64,000 nucleotides of DNA, from contig NZ_BQHO01000025.1 in the NCBI RefSeq assembly GCF_021601385.1, positions 1 to 64,000 of the forward strand. Reading direction: 5' to 3'. Shown piece after piece: positions 40,831-50,017 of this stretch. The DNA is from Pseudomonas parasichuanensis (GTDB taxonomy: Bacteria > Pseudomonadota > Gammaproteobacteria > Pseudomonadales > Pseudomonadaceae). Every line of letters starts with the position of its first letter. The first letter of the stretch is position 1. A program made the position numbers and the translations under genes. The notes under the pieces are model-generated. The model made no database searches, was not told the origin of the DNA, and worked only from the letters and a program-made list of their open reading frames with translations.

Positions 40831-41556
40831 ATGAATGCGTCGTTAGGCACGCGTCGCGCCAATCTGGCGGAAACCGTGATCCAGGAGCTGTCCAGCCGGA
40901 TCGACAACGGCACCTATGGCCCCGGTGACAAACTGCCGTCCGAGCAGGAGCTGTGCAAAGAGTTCAACGTCAGCCGCCCGGTGATCCGCGAAGCCGTGGC
41001 CTCGCTGCGCCTGGGCGGGCGCCTGGTGGCACGCCAGGGGGTGGGCGTGTTCGTGGTCGAGCAGGACGTCAAGCGCATCGGCTTTGCCATCGACAGCGTG
41101 GTCGACGATGTACGCGCCGCCGCGCACATTCTGGAGCTGCGCCTGGGGATCGAGACCGAATCGGTGGCCCGCGCCGCCGAGCGCCGCAGCCCGGCCAGCA
41201 TGGCGGCGATCACCGAAGCGTTCGACCGCTTCAACTCGCTGGACGGTGCTTCGCAGGAAGAAGAGGCCAAGGCCGACTTCGAGTTCCACCTGGCCATTGC
41301 CCGCGCCACCAACAACCCGCACTTCACCCAACTGCTCGAAGCGCTGGGGCCGGACATCATTCTCGACCTCAACCTCAAGCACGGCCAGGTCAGCGGCAAG
41401 AACCGCCAGGCGCACATCAAGAAGATCGGCCGCGAGCATGGAGCGATCCTGTCGGCGATCAGCATGGGTGATGTCAGCAGCGCGCGCACGGCGCTGCGCA
41501 AGCACCTGGAAGAGAGCCTGTCGCGCTATCAGCGGTTGCTCGACAGCAAGGCCTGA
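40831..41556 (+). CDS. GntR-family regulator, FadR/FCD subgroup
   Basis: 241 residues. Winged HTH (GDKLPSEQELCKEFNVSRPVIREAVASL) at about 30-60 and a C-terminal FCD helical domain with the metal-site pattern (EFHLAIARATNNPHF). Start ATG has AGGAG ten bases upstream. Divergent from the liv operon and convergent with the SSADH-like gene, so it may control either; FCD regulators usually respond to organic acids, often as repressors of amino or sugar acid catabolism. Confidence 0.88.
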   Translation: MNASLGTRRANLAETVIQELSSRIDNGTYGPGDKLPSEQELCKEFNVSRPVIREAVASLRLGGRLVARQGVGVFVVEQDVKRIGFAIDSVVDDVRAAAHILELRLGIETESVARAAERRSPASMAAITEAFDRFNSLDGASQEEEAKADFEFHLAIARATNNPHFTQLLEALGPDIILDLNLKHGQVSGKNRQAHIKKIGREHGAILSAISMGDVSSARTALRKHLEESLSRYQRLLDSKA

Positions 41557-41572
41557 GGCAAACACACCTCCC

Positions 41573-41696
41573 TGCAGGAGCGGCCTTGTGCCGCGAAAGG
41601 GCCGCAAAGCGGCCCCATCAATACAGCGGTGTCGTTCATGGCCGGGGCCGCTTCGCGGCCTTTCGCGGCACAAGGCCGCTCCTACAAGGGCCGCAC
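41573..41696. repeat. REP-type inverted repeat pair
   Basis: Facing copies (GCAGGAGCGGCCTTGTGCCG and CGGCACAAGGCCGCTCCTAC) with inner pair AAAGGGCCGC/GCGGCCTTT, between the convergent GntR and SSADH-like genes; probably doubles as a transcription barrier. Confidence 0.85.
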
Positions 41697-41702
41697 AGCC
41701 CG

Positions 41703-43151
41703 TCAGATCCCCAGGCACACGTACTTGATCTCCAGATAATCCTCGATCCCGTACTGCGACCCTTCCCTGCCCAACCCGGATGCCTTCACCCCGCCAAACG
41801 GCGCGACCTCGGTGGCCACCACGCCAACGTTGATCCCGACCATCCCATACCCCAAGGCCTCGGACCCCCGCCACACCCGCCCGACATCCTGGGTGTACGC
41901 ATAGCAGGCCAGCCCGAACTCGGTGTCGTTGGCCTGGGCAATCACCTCCTGCTCGGTGCTGAAGCGGAAGATCGGTGCCACCGGCCCGAAGATCTCCTCT
42001 CGCGCCACACGCATGCCCGCCGTCACATCGGCCAGCAAGGTCGGCTCGAAGAATGCCTCGCCCAGCGCATGCCGGCGCCCACCGGCCACCACCCGCGCGC
42101 CCGCCTCCACCGCTTCGCCCACCAGGCGCTCGACGCCAGTGGCCGCACGCCCGTCGATCATCGGCCCGACCTGGGTGCCCGGCGCATCGCCCTGCCCCAC
42201 CACCAGCTCATTCACTCGCTCGGCGAAACGCGCAACGAAGCGCTCGTAGATGCCGTCCTGGATGTAGAAGCGGTTGGCGCACACGCAGGTTTGCCCGCTG
42301 TTGCGGAACTTGGCGATCAGCGCGCCTTCCACGGCCTTCTCCAGGTCGGCATCGTCGAACACGATAAAGGGCGCATTACCGCCCAGCTCCATGGTCACCT
42401 TCTTAACCGTCGCCGCCGACTGCTGCAGCAACTGGATGCCGATCGGCGTGGAGCCGGTAAACGACAGCTTGCGCACGATCGGGCTGGCCGTGAGCTCGCC
42501 GCCGATGGCCGCCGAGTCACCGGTGACCACGCTCAGCACACCGGCAGGGATGCCTGCACGCTCCGCCAGCACACACAGCGCCAGGGCACTGAACGGCGTC
42601 TGCGAAGCCGGCTTGAGCACCAGGGTGCAACCCGCTGCCAGGGCCGGTGCGGCCTTGCGGGTGATCATCGCCGCCGGGAAGTTCCACGGCGTGATCGCCG
42701 CGCACACGCCAATCGGCTCCTTGGTGACGAGCAAACGGCGATCGGCGTTCGGCGAGGGGATCACATCGCCATAGATGCGCTTGCCCTCTTCGGCATAGAA
42801 CTCCACATAGGCCGCGGCAAAGGCGATTTCGCCCCGCGACTCGGCCAGCGGCTTGCCCTGCTCGGCGGTCATGATCCGCGCCAGGTCTTCCTGGTGGGCG
42901 ATGATTTCGCGGAACCAGGCCTGCAACCGGGCGGCGCGCTCCTTGGCGGTGAGCGCGCGCCAGGCCGGCAAGGCGCGCTCGGCGGCGGCAATGGCGCGGC
43001 GGGTTTCCTCGACGCCCATGCGCGGCACATGGCCCAGCACTTCACCGTTGGCCGGGTTGGTCACGGCGATGCGCTGGCCGCTGTCGGCCGCCAGCCATTG
43101 TCCATCGATGTAGCAAACGTCACGCAGCAGATCGTGATCGGCAAGGTTCAT
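41703..43151 (-). CDS. Succinate-semialdehyde dehydrogenase-like ALDH (GabD family)
   Basis: 482 residues from the ATG of MNLADHDLLRD; six codons upstream there is a TTG that is less likely. Catalytic Cys in NSGQTCVCANR (the Cys-Val-Cys pair is typical of GabD), Glu in TMELGGNAP, and TPWNFPAAMITRKAAPALAAG. Length equals E. coli GabD. Oxidises succinate semialdehyde or a close omega-oxo acid (for example glutarate semialdehyde). It is the last gene of the HyuA-led minus-strand series, 63 bp after the ThDP enzyme gene. Confidence 0.88.
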   Translation of the reverse strand: MNLADHDLLRDVCYIDGQWLAADSGQRIAVTNPANGEVLGHVPRMGVEETRRAIAAAERALPAWRALTAKERAARLQAWFREIIAHQEDLARIMTAEQGKPLAESRGEIAFAAAYVEFYAEEGKRIYGDVIPSPNADRRLLVTKEPIGVCAAITPWNFPAAMITRKAAPALAAGCTLVLKPASQTPFSALALCVLAERAGIPAGVLSVVTGDSAAIGGELTASPIVRKLSFTGSTPIGIQLLQQSAATVKKVTMELGGNAPFIVFDDADLEKAVEGALIAKFRNSGQTCVCANRFYIQDGIYERFVARFAERVNELVVGQGDAPGTQVGPMIDGRAATGVERLVGEAVEAGARVVAGGRRHALGEAFFEPTLLADVTAGMRVAREEIFGPVAPIFRFSTEQEVIAQANDTEFGLACYAYTQDVGRVWRGSEALGYGMVGINVGVVATEVAPFGGVKASGLGREGSQYGIEDYLEIKYVCLGI

Positions 43152-43214
43152 GTCGATTGGCTCGTTCAAAGAATTAAAAAAGGTGGGGCCGTAACGCGCC
43201 CCACCTGAGGCGAA

Positions 43215-44900
43215 TCAGCGTTGGGCTTGCAGCGCCTTGTCGCGGATCTGGCTGAGGGTCATGCGCGGGGTCAGGGCTTCCGGGTCTACCTGGATTTCGA
43301 TCAGCGCCGGCTTGCCGGATGCCTGGCAGCGCTCGAAGGCTGCGACGAAATCTTCGGTGCGCGTGACCGTTTCACCGTGCAGGCCATAGGCACGGGCCAG
43401 GGCGGCGAAGTCCGGGTTGTGCAGCTCGGTGCCCGACACGCGGCCCGGGTAGCTGCGCTCCTGGTGCATGCGGATGGTGCCGTACATGCCGTTGTTGACC
43501 ACGATGGTGATCACCCGGGCATCGTAGTGCGCCGCCGTGGCCAGCTCCTGGCCGTTCATCATGAAGCAGCCGTCGCCGGCGAATGCCACCACGGTGCGCT
43601 GCGGGTAGGTCAGCTTGGCCGCCACCGCTGCCGGCACGCCATACCCCATCGAACCATTGGTGGGGCCGAGCAGCGTGCGGAATTCACGGTGCTGGTAACC
43701 ACGGTGCACCCAGCCGGTGTAGTTGCCGGCGCCGCAGGTGAGGATGCTGTCGGTGGGCAGGTGCTTGTTCAGCCAGGCAATCACCTCGCTCATCTGCACA
43801 TCGCCCGGCGAGCGCGGGGTTTCGAAGTTGCCCAGGTAGCCGCGATTAAGGCTGACAGTCCAATCCTCGAAAGCCTCGGGGCGCACCGGCCCGAGCCGGT
43901 TCACCTGGCGCAGGAAACTGCCGGGGCCGGCATTGATGCCCAGGGTCGGCTGGTACACCCGGCCGATCTCCTCGGCACTGGGGTGCACATGCACCAGCGC
44001 CTGCTTCGGTGTCGGGATATCGACCAGGGCGTAACCGCCGGTGGTCATCTCGCCCAAACGTGCACCGACCACGATCAACAGGTCGGACTGCTTGACCGCC
44101 TCCACCAGCACCGGGCCGGCAGCCAGGCCGAGGTCACCGGCGTAGTGCGGGTCGGTGTTGTCGAACAGGTCCTGGCAACGGAACGAGGCCGCCAGCGGCA
44201 GGTTCTGGGTGTGCACGAAGGACTTCAAGTCCGCCACCGCCTCGGCCGTCCAGCCGCCGCCACCGGCCACCACCAGCGGCCGCTCGGCCTTGGCCAGCAA
44301 CTGCTGCAGCTCACCCAGGGCCTCAGGCGCCGGCGCCGCCTCGACGCGTTTGGCCGGGCGAGCATCGGGCACCTGCACCAGGTCGGTCAGCATGTCTTCG
44401 GGCAGCGCCACCACCACCGGGCCCGGGCGGCCGCTGATGGCGCGCTGGAAGGCCTGGTTGATCAGTTCGGGAATGCGCGCGGCATCGTCGATCTGCACCA
44501 CCCACTTGGCCATCTGGCCGAACATGCGGCGGTAGTCCACTTCCTGGAAGGCTTCGCGCTCGATCTGGTCGCGGGCCACCTGGCCGATGAACAGGATCAT
44601 CGGCGTGGAGTCCTGGAAGGCGGTGTGCACGCCCACCGAGGCGTTGGTGGCACCGGGGCCGCGGGTGACCATGCAGATGCCCGGCTTGCCGGTCAGCTTG
44701 CCGTAGGCTTCGGCCATGTAAGCCGCGCCGCCTTCCTGGCGGCAGACGATCAGCTCGATGTCGTCCTGCACATCGTGCAGCGCATCGAGCACCGCCAGGT
44801 AGCTCTCGCCCGGCACGCAGAAAGCGCGCTCGACACCATTGACCCGCAAGGCATCGACCAGGACCTGGCCGCCGCTGCGCTTCACTTCGGAGTTGCTCAT
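43215..44900 (-). CDS. Thiamine-diphosphate-dependent enzyme, acetolactate synthase-like
   Basis: 561 residues in three domains. Catalytic Glu in FCVPGESYLAVLDAL near residue 32, central domain VVAGGGGWTAEA, and the ThDP/Mg motif GDGCFMMNGQELATAAHYD... ending VVNNGMYG. It resembles the large subunit of acetolactate synthase but no small subunit is near, so it is more likely a catabolic 2-oxo acid decarboxylase or carboligase. In this cluster it could act on the 2-oxo acid made by the aminotransferase or FAD oxidoreductase. Start ATG has GGGAG seven bases upstream. Confidence 0.85.
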   Translation of the reverse strand: MSNSEVKRSGGQVLVDALRVNGVERAFCVPGESYLAVLDALHDVQDDIELIVCRQEGGAAYMAEAYGKLTGKPGICMVTRGPGATNASVGVHTAFQDSTPMILFIGQVARDQIEREAFQEVDYRRMFGQMAKWVVQIDDAARIPELINQAFQRAISGRPGPVVVALPEDMLTDLVQVPDARPAKRVEAAPAPEALGELQQLLAKAERPLVVAGGGGWTAEAVADLKSFVHTQNLPLAASFRCQDLFDNTDPHYAGDLGLAAGPVLVEAVKQSDLLIVVGARLGEMTTGGYALVDIPTPKQALVHVHPSAEEIGRVYQPTLGINAGPGSFLRQVNRLGPVRPEAFEDWTVSLNRGYLGNFETPRSPGDVQMSEVIAWLNKHLPTDSILTCGAGNYTGWVHRGYQHREFRTLLGPTNGSMGYGVPAAVAAKLTYPQRTVVAFAGDGCFMMNGQELATAAHYDARVITIVVNNGMYGTIRMHQERSYPGRVSGTELHNPDFAALARAYGLHGETVTRTEDFVAAFERCQASGKPALIEIQVDPEALTPRMTLSQIRDKALQAQR

Positions 44901-44925
44901 TGTTGTTCTCCCTCAGGCCGCGCGG

Positions 44926-46122
44926 TCAGATGACCGAATCTTCCAGGAACGGCTTGTTGTCGATGACGCGTTGATAGGACAGCGCGCCCAGGTCCAGCGA
45001 GCGGTAGCCGCCGTAGGTGATCAGTTCGGACAGGCCGCGGCCGATGGCCGGCGCCTGCTGCAGGCCGTGGCCGCTGAAGCCGTTGCAGAACAGGAAGTTC
45101 TTCACCTCGTTGTGCGGGCCGACGATGGCGTTGTGGTCGAGCACGCAGAAGTCGTAGTGCCCGGCCCAGAAGTTGACCACCTTGATGCCCTCGAACGCCG
45201 GTACGCGCTCGGCGAGGATCGGCCAGACTTCTTCGTCGAACTCGTCGTGCATCACGTCGAAGTCCTCGAAGTCCACTTGCGGGTCGTGCTTGGGGTAGGT
45301 GCCGCCCAGGTAGAACTTGCCCTCGGGGCGGAAGAACACACCGGTCGGGTCGATGGTCAGCGGCACGGTGCCTTCCAGCGGGGTGCGGCAGTCGAACACG
45401 AACAGCGAACGGCGGCGCGGCTCCACCGGGATGTCCAGGCCGGCCATGCGCGCGACCTTGGTGCCGCGGGTGCCGGCGCAGTTGACCAGCAGGCCGCAGC
45501 CGATGCGCTCGCCACTGGCCAATTGCACGCCGGTGATGCGGTCGCCTTCACGCTGGATGGCGACCACTTCGTTCTCGATGTACTCGATGCCCATCGAACG
45601 TGCCTTGCGGCGGAAGCCGTTGAGCATGCCGAGGCTGTCGAACCAGCCTTCGCCGCTCTGGCCATAGCTGGCACCGGCCAGGGTGTCGATATTGACCCAG
45701 GGGAACTTGCGCTGCAGCTGCTCGGGGTCGAGCAGGTGCACGTCGGCGCCATGGGACACCTGGGTGTCGTGCAGGCGGCGCAGCACCTCATAGCCCTTGT
45801 CATCGCCGAGGAACAGGTAGCCGTTCTCGTGGAAGGCCAGGTCCGGGCGGTCGCCGTCGACCTCCATCAGGTCGGGGAAGTTGCGCACGAATTCGGCGCC
45901 GAACTTGGAGATCTCGATGTTGATCGGGTTGGAAAACTGCTGGCGGATCGAGCTGCTCGACAGCGCGGTGGCCGACTTGTTGTAGGTCCAGTCGCGCTCG
46001 ATGACCAACAGCGAACCCTTGAAGTCCGGGTTGTTGGCCAGGAAGTAGGCGGTCGAGCTGCCATTGACGGCGCCGCCGACGATCACCACATCGTAGCTCT
46101 GTTGTTTTGCGGTGGAAGCCAT
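44926..46122 (-). CDS. FAD-dependent amino-acid/amine oxidoreductase (DadA/SoxB-like)
   Basis: 398 residues with N-terminal FAD motif VVIVGGAVNGSSTAYFLA and DAO-fold C-terminal GFSGHGLQQAPAIGRGLSELI. The family oxidises secondary or D-amino acids (sarcosine oxidase, D-amino acid dehydrogenase). It should act on an amino acid intermediate of this HyuAB cluster, possibly after ring opening. 25 bp upstream of the ThDP enzyme gene. Confidence 0.85.
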   Translation of the reverse strand: MASTAKQQSYDVVIVGGAVNGSSTAYFLANNPDFKGSLLVIERDWTYNKSATALSSSSIRQQFSNPINIEISKFGAEFVRNFPDLMEVDGDRPDLAFHENGYLFLGDDKGYEVLRRLHDTQVSHGADVHLLDPEQLQRKFPWVNIDTLAGASYGQSGEGWFDSLGMLNGFRRKARSMGIEYIENEVVAIQREGDRITGVQLASGERIGCGLLVNCAGTRGTKVARMAGLDIPVEPRRRSLFVFDCRTPLEGTVPLTIDPTGVFFRPEGKFYLGGTYPKHDPQVDFEDFDVMHDEFDEEVWPILAERVPAFEGIKVVNFWAGHYDFCVLDHNAIVGPHNEVKNFLFCNGFSGHGLQQAPAIGRGLSELITYGGYRSLDLGALSYQRVIDNKPFLEDSVI

Positions 46123-46180
46123 GGAATTAGCTCTCTTCTGATGTTGCGATATTCAAGGCACAGGGATCGCTTGGCTGTAC

Positions 46181-46275
46181 CGGCCTCATCGCCGGCAAGC
46201 CGGCTCCCACAGGTACAGCGCACAGCTCAGCCCCGGCGCCATTCCTGTGGGAGCCGGCTTGCCGGCGATGGGGCC
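46181..46275. repeat. REP-type inverted repeat pair
   Basis: Facing copies of CGCCGGCAAGCCGGCTCCC and its complement within the operon, between the SDR and FAD oxidoreductase genes. Confidence 0.85.
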
Positions 46276-46283
46276 AGCACAGG

Positions 46284-47096
46284 TCACTTCGGGTCTTCGA
46301 AATGCCCGGCGCCGGCGAAGTTGCCGCCGTGGTAACGCGCCGCCGGCTCGTTCGGGTGCAGCGGCGGGTGCTCGGCCAGTACCTTCTCGCGGTAATCATC
46401 GGCGCTGTCTTTCGGCACATAACCGATCGACGAGGCCAGGCGGTTGTCCCACAGGCTCTCGCGGTTGGCCGACATGCCGTACACCACCATGTGCCCGACC
46501 CTTGGCGCCAGCAGCGAGCGCTCGGTCAGCTGGGCGAAGTCGTCGAACGACAGCCAGGTGGCGAGCATGCGGCGGTCCAGCGGTTCGGGGAACGACGAAC
46601 CGATGCGCAGGTTCACCGACTCGATGGCGAACTTGTCCCAGTAGTAGCGGCCCAGGTCCTCGGCGAAGCACTTGCTCACGCCGTACAGGCTGTCGGGCCG
46701 GTGCGCGGCGGTGGCATCGATGGTCTCGGTGCGGTCGTAGAAGCCGATGGCGTGGTTGGAGCTGGTGTACACCACGCGCTTGACGCCATTGCGCCGGGCC
46801 GCTTCGTAGATGTTGTAGGTGCCGACGATATTGCCGTTGAGGATCTTCTCGAAGGTGTCCTCGACCGGCACGCCACCGGCATGCACGATGGCGTCGACGC
46901 CCTCGGTCAACGGCAGCACGTCAGCGAAGTTGCCCAGGTCGCAGCGGACCAGCTCTTCGTGCGGCGCGGCATGGCCCAAGTCGGCGATGTCGGTCAGGCG
47001 CAGCTCATCGGCGAACTGCGCCAGGTGCTTGCGCAGCACGCTGCCCAGGCGCCCGGCGGCGCCGGTGATCAGCAGGCGTTTGAATGGCTTGCTCAT
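46284..47096 (-). CDS. Uronate dehydrogenase-like NAD-dependent SDR
   Basis: 270 residues, extended SDR. N-terminal TGAAGRLGSVLRKHL, catalytic YGVSK near residue 137, RIGSSFPEPLDRRMLATWLS and GYVPKDSADDYR track P. putida uronate dehydrogenase (Udh) along most of the length. Whether the substrate is a uronate is uncertain, because no glucarate or galactarate genes are nearby; a cyclic or hydroxy-acid substrate is equally possible. Start ATG has GAGGT five bases upstream. Confidence 0.8.
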   Translation of the reverse strand: MSKPFKRLLITGAAGRLGSVLRKHLAQFADELRLTDIADLGHAAPHEELVRCDLGNFADVLPLTEGVDAIVHAGGVPVEDTFEKILNGNIVGTYNIYEAARRNGVKRVVYTSSNHAIGFYDRTETIDATAAHRPDSLYGVSKCFAEDLGRYYWDKFAIESVNLRIGSSFPEPLDRRMLATWLSFDDFAQLTERSLLAPRVGHMVVYGMSANRESLWDNRLASSIGYVPKDSADDYREKVLAEHPPLHPNEPAARYHGGNFAGAGHFEDPK

Positions 47097-47122
47097 GGTT
47101 TACCTCGTTTCGATTCGTGGAG

Positions 47123-48325
47123 TCAGGCCAGCGCCGCGAACGCGTCGCGCAGCTGGCCCAGTGCCTGTTCCAGCTCCTGCCGCGACGTGGCGAAGGACAG
47201 GCGCACATAAGGTTCCACGCCGAACGCCGAACCCGGCACGGTGGCGACCTTGCCCTCGCGCAGCAGGTAGGCCGACAGCTCGGCGTCATTGCCGATCACC
47301 TGCCCGTCCGGCGTGCGCTTGCCGATGAAGGCACTGACCTCGGGGAAGGCGTAGAACGCGCCCTGTGGCATCTGCAGCTTCAGGCCCGGGATCTGCGCCA
47401 GCCCCTCGACCACCAGGGCGCCGCGCGCCTGGTACTCACGGTTGGCGTCATGCACGAAGTGCTGCGGGCCATTCAGGGCCGCCACCGCCGCCAGCTGCGA
47501 AATACTCGACGGGCAGGTGGTGGTCTGCGACTGGGTCTTGTTCATCGCCACGATCAAATCCTTCGGGCCTGCCGCGTAGCCCAGGCGGTAGCCGGTCATG
47601 GCGTAGGCCTTGGACACCCCGTTGATCAGCAGGGTGCGCTCGCGCAGTTGCGGGCACGCGGTGACGAACGAGACGAACGGCTGGTCGCCCAGCACGATGT
47701 GCTCGTAGATCTCGTCGGAGATCACCAGCACGTCCGGGTGGCGCTCCAGCACCTTGCCGAGCGCGGCGAACTCTTCACGGGTGAAGATCGCGCCGCTGGG
47801 GTTGTTCGGCGAGTTGAGCATCACCCAGCGGGTGCGCGGGGTGATGGCTGCTTCCAGCTGCTCGGGGGTGACCTTGAAGCCCTGCTCGGCGCCGCAGGGG
47901 ATGACCACCGGCACACCGCCGTTGAGCATCGCCATGTCGGTGTACGACACCCAGTACGGCGCCGGGGTGATGACTTCGTCGCCCTCCTCCAGCGTGGCCA
48001 GGAAGGCATTGAACAGCAGTTGCTTGGCGCCGTTGCCCACGCAGATCTCATCGAGGCCGTAGACCAGGTCGTTTTCCCGGGCGAACTTGTCGACGATAGC
48101 CTGGCGCAGGCTCTCCAGCCCGTTGGGCGCGGTGTAGTGGTTGTTGCCGGCCAGCATCGCCTGGTAGGCAGCCTCGATCACGTGGGCCGGGACGTTGTAG
48201 TCCGGCTCACCGAGTGCCAGGTTGATCACCGGCTCGCCCTTGGCCAGCATCTGCTTGGCCAGCACCGACACGGCCATGCTTGGCGAACTTTTCACCGCGC
48301 GTACGCGGCTGCTCTGGATATCCAT
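47123..48325 (-). CDS. Class I/II aminotransferase (aspartate aminotransferase-like)
   Basis: 400 residues, fold type I PLP enzyme. Motifs: LALGEPDYNVP, LNSPNNPSGAIFTREE, VISDEIYEHIV, and the PLP lysine in NGVSKAYAMTGYRLGY. It transfers an amino group, probably from an amino acid released by HyuAB. Encoded 3 bp after HyuB. Start ATG has AGGAG nine bases upstream. Confidence 0.9.
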   Translation of the reverse strand: MDIQSSRVRAVKSSPSMAVSVLAKQMLAKGEPVINLALGEPDYNVPAHVIEAAYQAMLAGNNHYTAPNGLESLRQAIVDKFARENDLVYGLDEICVGNGAKQLLFNAFLATLEEGDEVITPAPYWVSYTDMAMLNGGVPVVIPCGAEQGFKVTPEQLEAAITPRTRWVMLNSPNNPSGAIFTREEFAALGKVLERHPDVLVISDEIYEHIVLGDQPFVSFVTACPQLRERTLLINGVSKAYAMTGYRLGYAAGPKDLIVAMNKTQSQTTTCPSSISQLAAVAALNGPQHFVHDANREYQARGALVVEGLAQIPGLKLQMPQGAFYAFPEVSAFIGKRTPDGQVIGNDAELSAYLLREGKVATVPGSAFGVEPYVRLSFATSRQELEQALGQLRDAFAALA

Positions 48326-48328
48326 GGC

Positions 48329-49993
48329 TCAGCGCTCCTGGGCGGCGTCGAAGCCGTAGTCGTTGCGCGCCTGCTCGGCGCTGATGTAGCCGTAGCGCAA
48401 GTCGCGCTCCACCTGCTGGCGGTCGCGCTGGCGCGGGTCACCGTAGCCGCCGCCACCGGGCAGGCGCAGCACCAGGCGGCGATCCGCTGGCACGAACTGC
48501 TGGCCCTTGCCGCGCAGCAGGGTGCCGTCGTCCAGGCCGACGAAGCCTTCGGCGCCTTCCTGGCCACCTTCGAGGCCGCGAGCCGGGTACTGGATGCGGT
48601 CGAACATGGCGCTGAAGCGGAAGCTGTAGCCCTCGGCCGCCGACACTTCGATCTCCTGGCCCAGGCCGCCGCGCAGCTGGCCGGCACCGCCGGAGCCTTC
48701 ACGCAGCTCCTTGCGCCAGACCACCACCGGGCCGGCATGCTCGGTGGCCTCCACCGGCATGGTGTGCACGCCGCTGGGGAAGGCGGTGGCGCTCAGGCCG
48801 TCCATCGCTGAACGGGCGCCCATGCCGCCGCTGTTGAACATCAGCATCTCGGCATTGCGGCCATTCGGGTTGCTTTCCAGCGGGCGCACGCTCAGGTGCA
48901 GGTTCCACAGGGCGCTGGCGCCTTCGGCCGGGACCTTGCCTGGCAGGCACTTGTGCAAGGCGCCCAGCACCAGGTCGGGCACGAAGTGGCCGAGCACATG
49001 GCGCACCGACACCGGCGCCGGGTGCTTGGCGTTGAGGATGCAGCCTTCCGGCGCGGTCACTTCGAACGGCGCCAGCGACGCGGTGTTGTTGGGGATCTCC
49101 GGCGCAACGATGCACTTGAGGCCATAGCAGGCATAGGCCTTGGCATAGCCCAGCGGCACGTTGATGCCGAACTGGCTCATGCCCGAGGTGCCGGTGAAGT
49201 CGCTGTGGATACCATCCGGGCCGACCGTGATGGTCACGGCGAGGGTCACCGGCACGTCGTAGCCGTCGAGGGTCATGCTGTTGCTGTAGGTGCCATGGGG
49301 CAGCGCCTTGAAGCACTCCAGGGTGGCACGGCGGCTGTGTTCGAGGATGAAGCCGCCGATGTGCTCCAGGTCGTCCAGTTTGAACTCTTCGAGCATGTCG
49401 AGCAGGCGCTTGTGGCCGGTCTCGTTGCACGCCGACAGGGCGTAGAAGTCACCCACCACCCGGTCGTTCTCGCGCACGTTGTTGCGCAGGATGTTGATCA
49501 GGTCACGGTTGACCTGGCCGCGCTCGAACAGCTTCATGATCGGGATGAACAGGCCTTCCTCGTACACCTCGCGGGCGTCCGGGCCGAAGCCGCGGCCACC
49601 GATGTCGACCACGTGGGCGGTACTGGCGAAGTAGCCGATCAGCTTGCCCTTGTAGAACGATGGCGAAACGATGGTGATGTCGTGCAGGTGGCCGGTACCC
49701 TTCCACGGGTCGTTGGTCACGTACACATCGCCTTCGAAGATGTTGTCTTGGCCGATGTCCTTGATGAAGTGCACCACCGCCTCGGCCATGGTGTTGACGT
49801 GGCCGGGGGTGCCGGTGACGGCCTGGGCGAGCATGTTGCCGGCACGGTCGAAGACACCGGCCGACAGGTCGCCGGCCTCGCGCACGCTGGTGGAGAAGGC
49901 GGTGCGGATCAGGGTCAGGGCCTGCTCTTCGACCACCGAGACCAGGCGGTTCCACATCACCTGCATTTGAATGTCGATCAAAGTATCGCTCAT
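48329..49993 (-). CDS. Hydantoinase B / oxoprolinase beta-type subunit (HyuB)
   Basis: 554 residues. Typical HyuB segments: LIRTAFSTSVREAGDLSAGV, PGHVNTMAEAV, VTNDPWKGTGHLHD and the C-terminal RVPAGGGYG-like RLPGGGGYGDPRQRD. Partner of HyuA in an ATP-dependent cyclic amide (hydantoin, oxoproline, lactam) hydrolase, or a related carboxylase. 24 bp downstream of hyuA. Intact. Confidence 0.9.
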   Translation of the reverse strand: MSDTLIDIQMQVMWNRLVSVVEEQALTLIRTAFSTSVREAGDLSAGVFDRAGNMLAQAVTGTPGHVNTMAEAVVHFIKDIGQDNIFEGDVYVTNDPWKGTGHLHDITIVSPSFYKGKLIGYFASTAHVVDIGGRGFGPDAREVYEEGLFIPIMKLFERGQVNRDLINILRNNVRENDRVVGDFYALSACNETGHKRLLDMLEEFKLDDLEHIGGFILEHSRRATLECFKALPHGTYSNSMTLDGYDVPVTLAVTITVGPDGIHSDFTGTSGMSQFGINVPLGYAKAYACYGLKCIVAPEIPNNTASLAPFEVTAPEGCILNAKHPAPVSVRHVLGHFVPDLVLGALHKCLPGKVPAEGASALWNLHLSVRPLESNPNGRNAEMLMFNSGGMGARSAMDGLSATAFPSGVHTMPVEATEHAGPVVVWRKELREGSGGAGQLRGGLGQEIEVSAAEGYSFRFSAMFDRIQYPARGLEGGQEGAEGFVGLDDGTLLRGKGQQFVPADRRLVLRLPGGGGYGDPRQRDRQQVERDLRYGYISAEQARNDYGFDAAQER

Positions 49994-50017
49994 GGCGTTA
50001 GTCTTCCGAATCAGGCG

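Noticed and set aside
42274-42774. Plus-strand 166-codon frame opposite the SSADH-like gene
   Set aside because: Antisense to conserved ALDH motifs; no domain and no ribosome site of its own.
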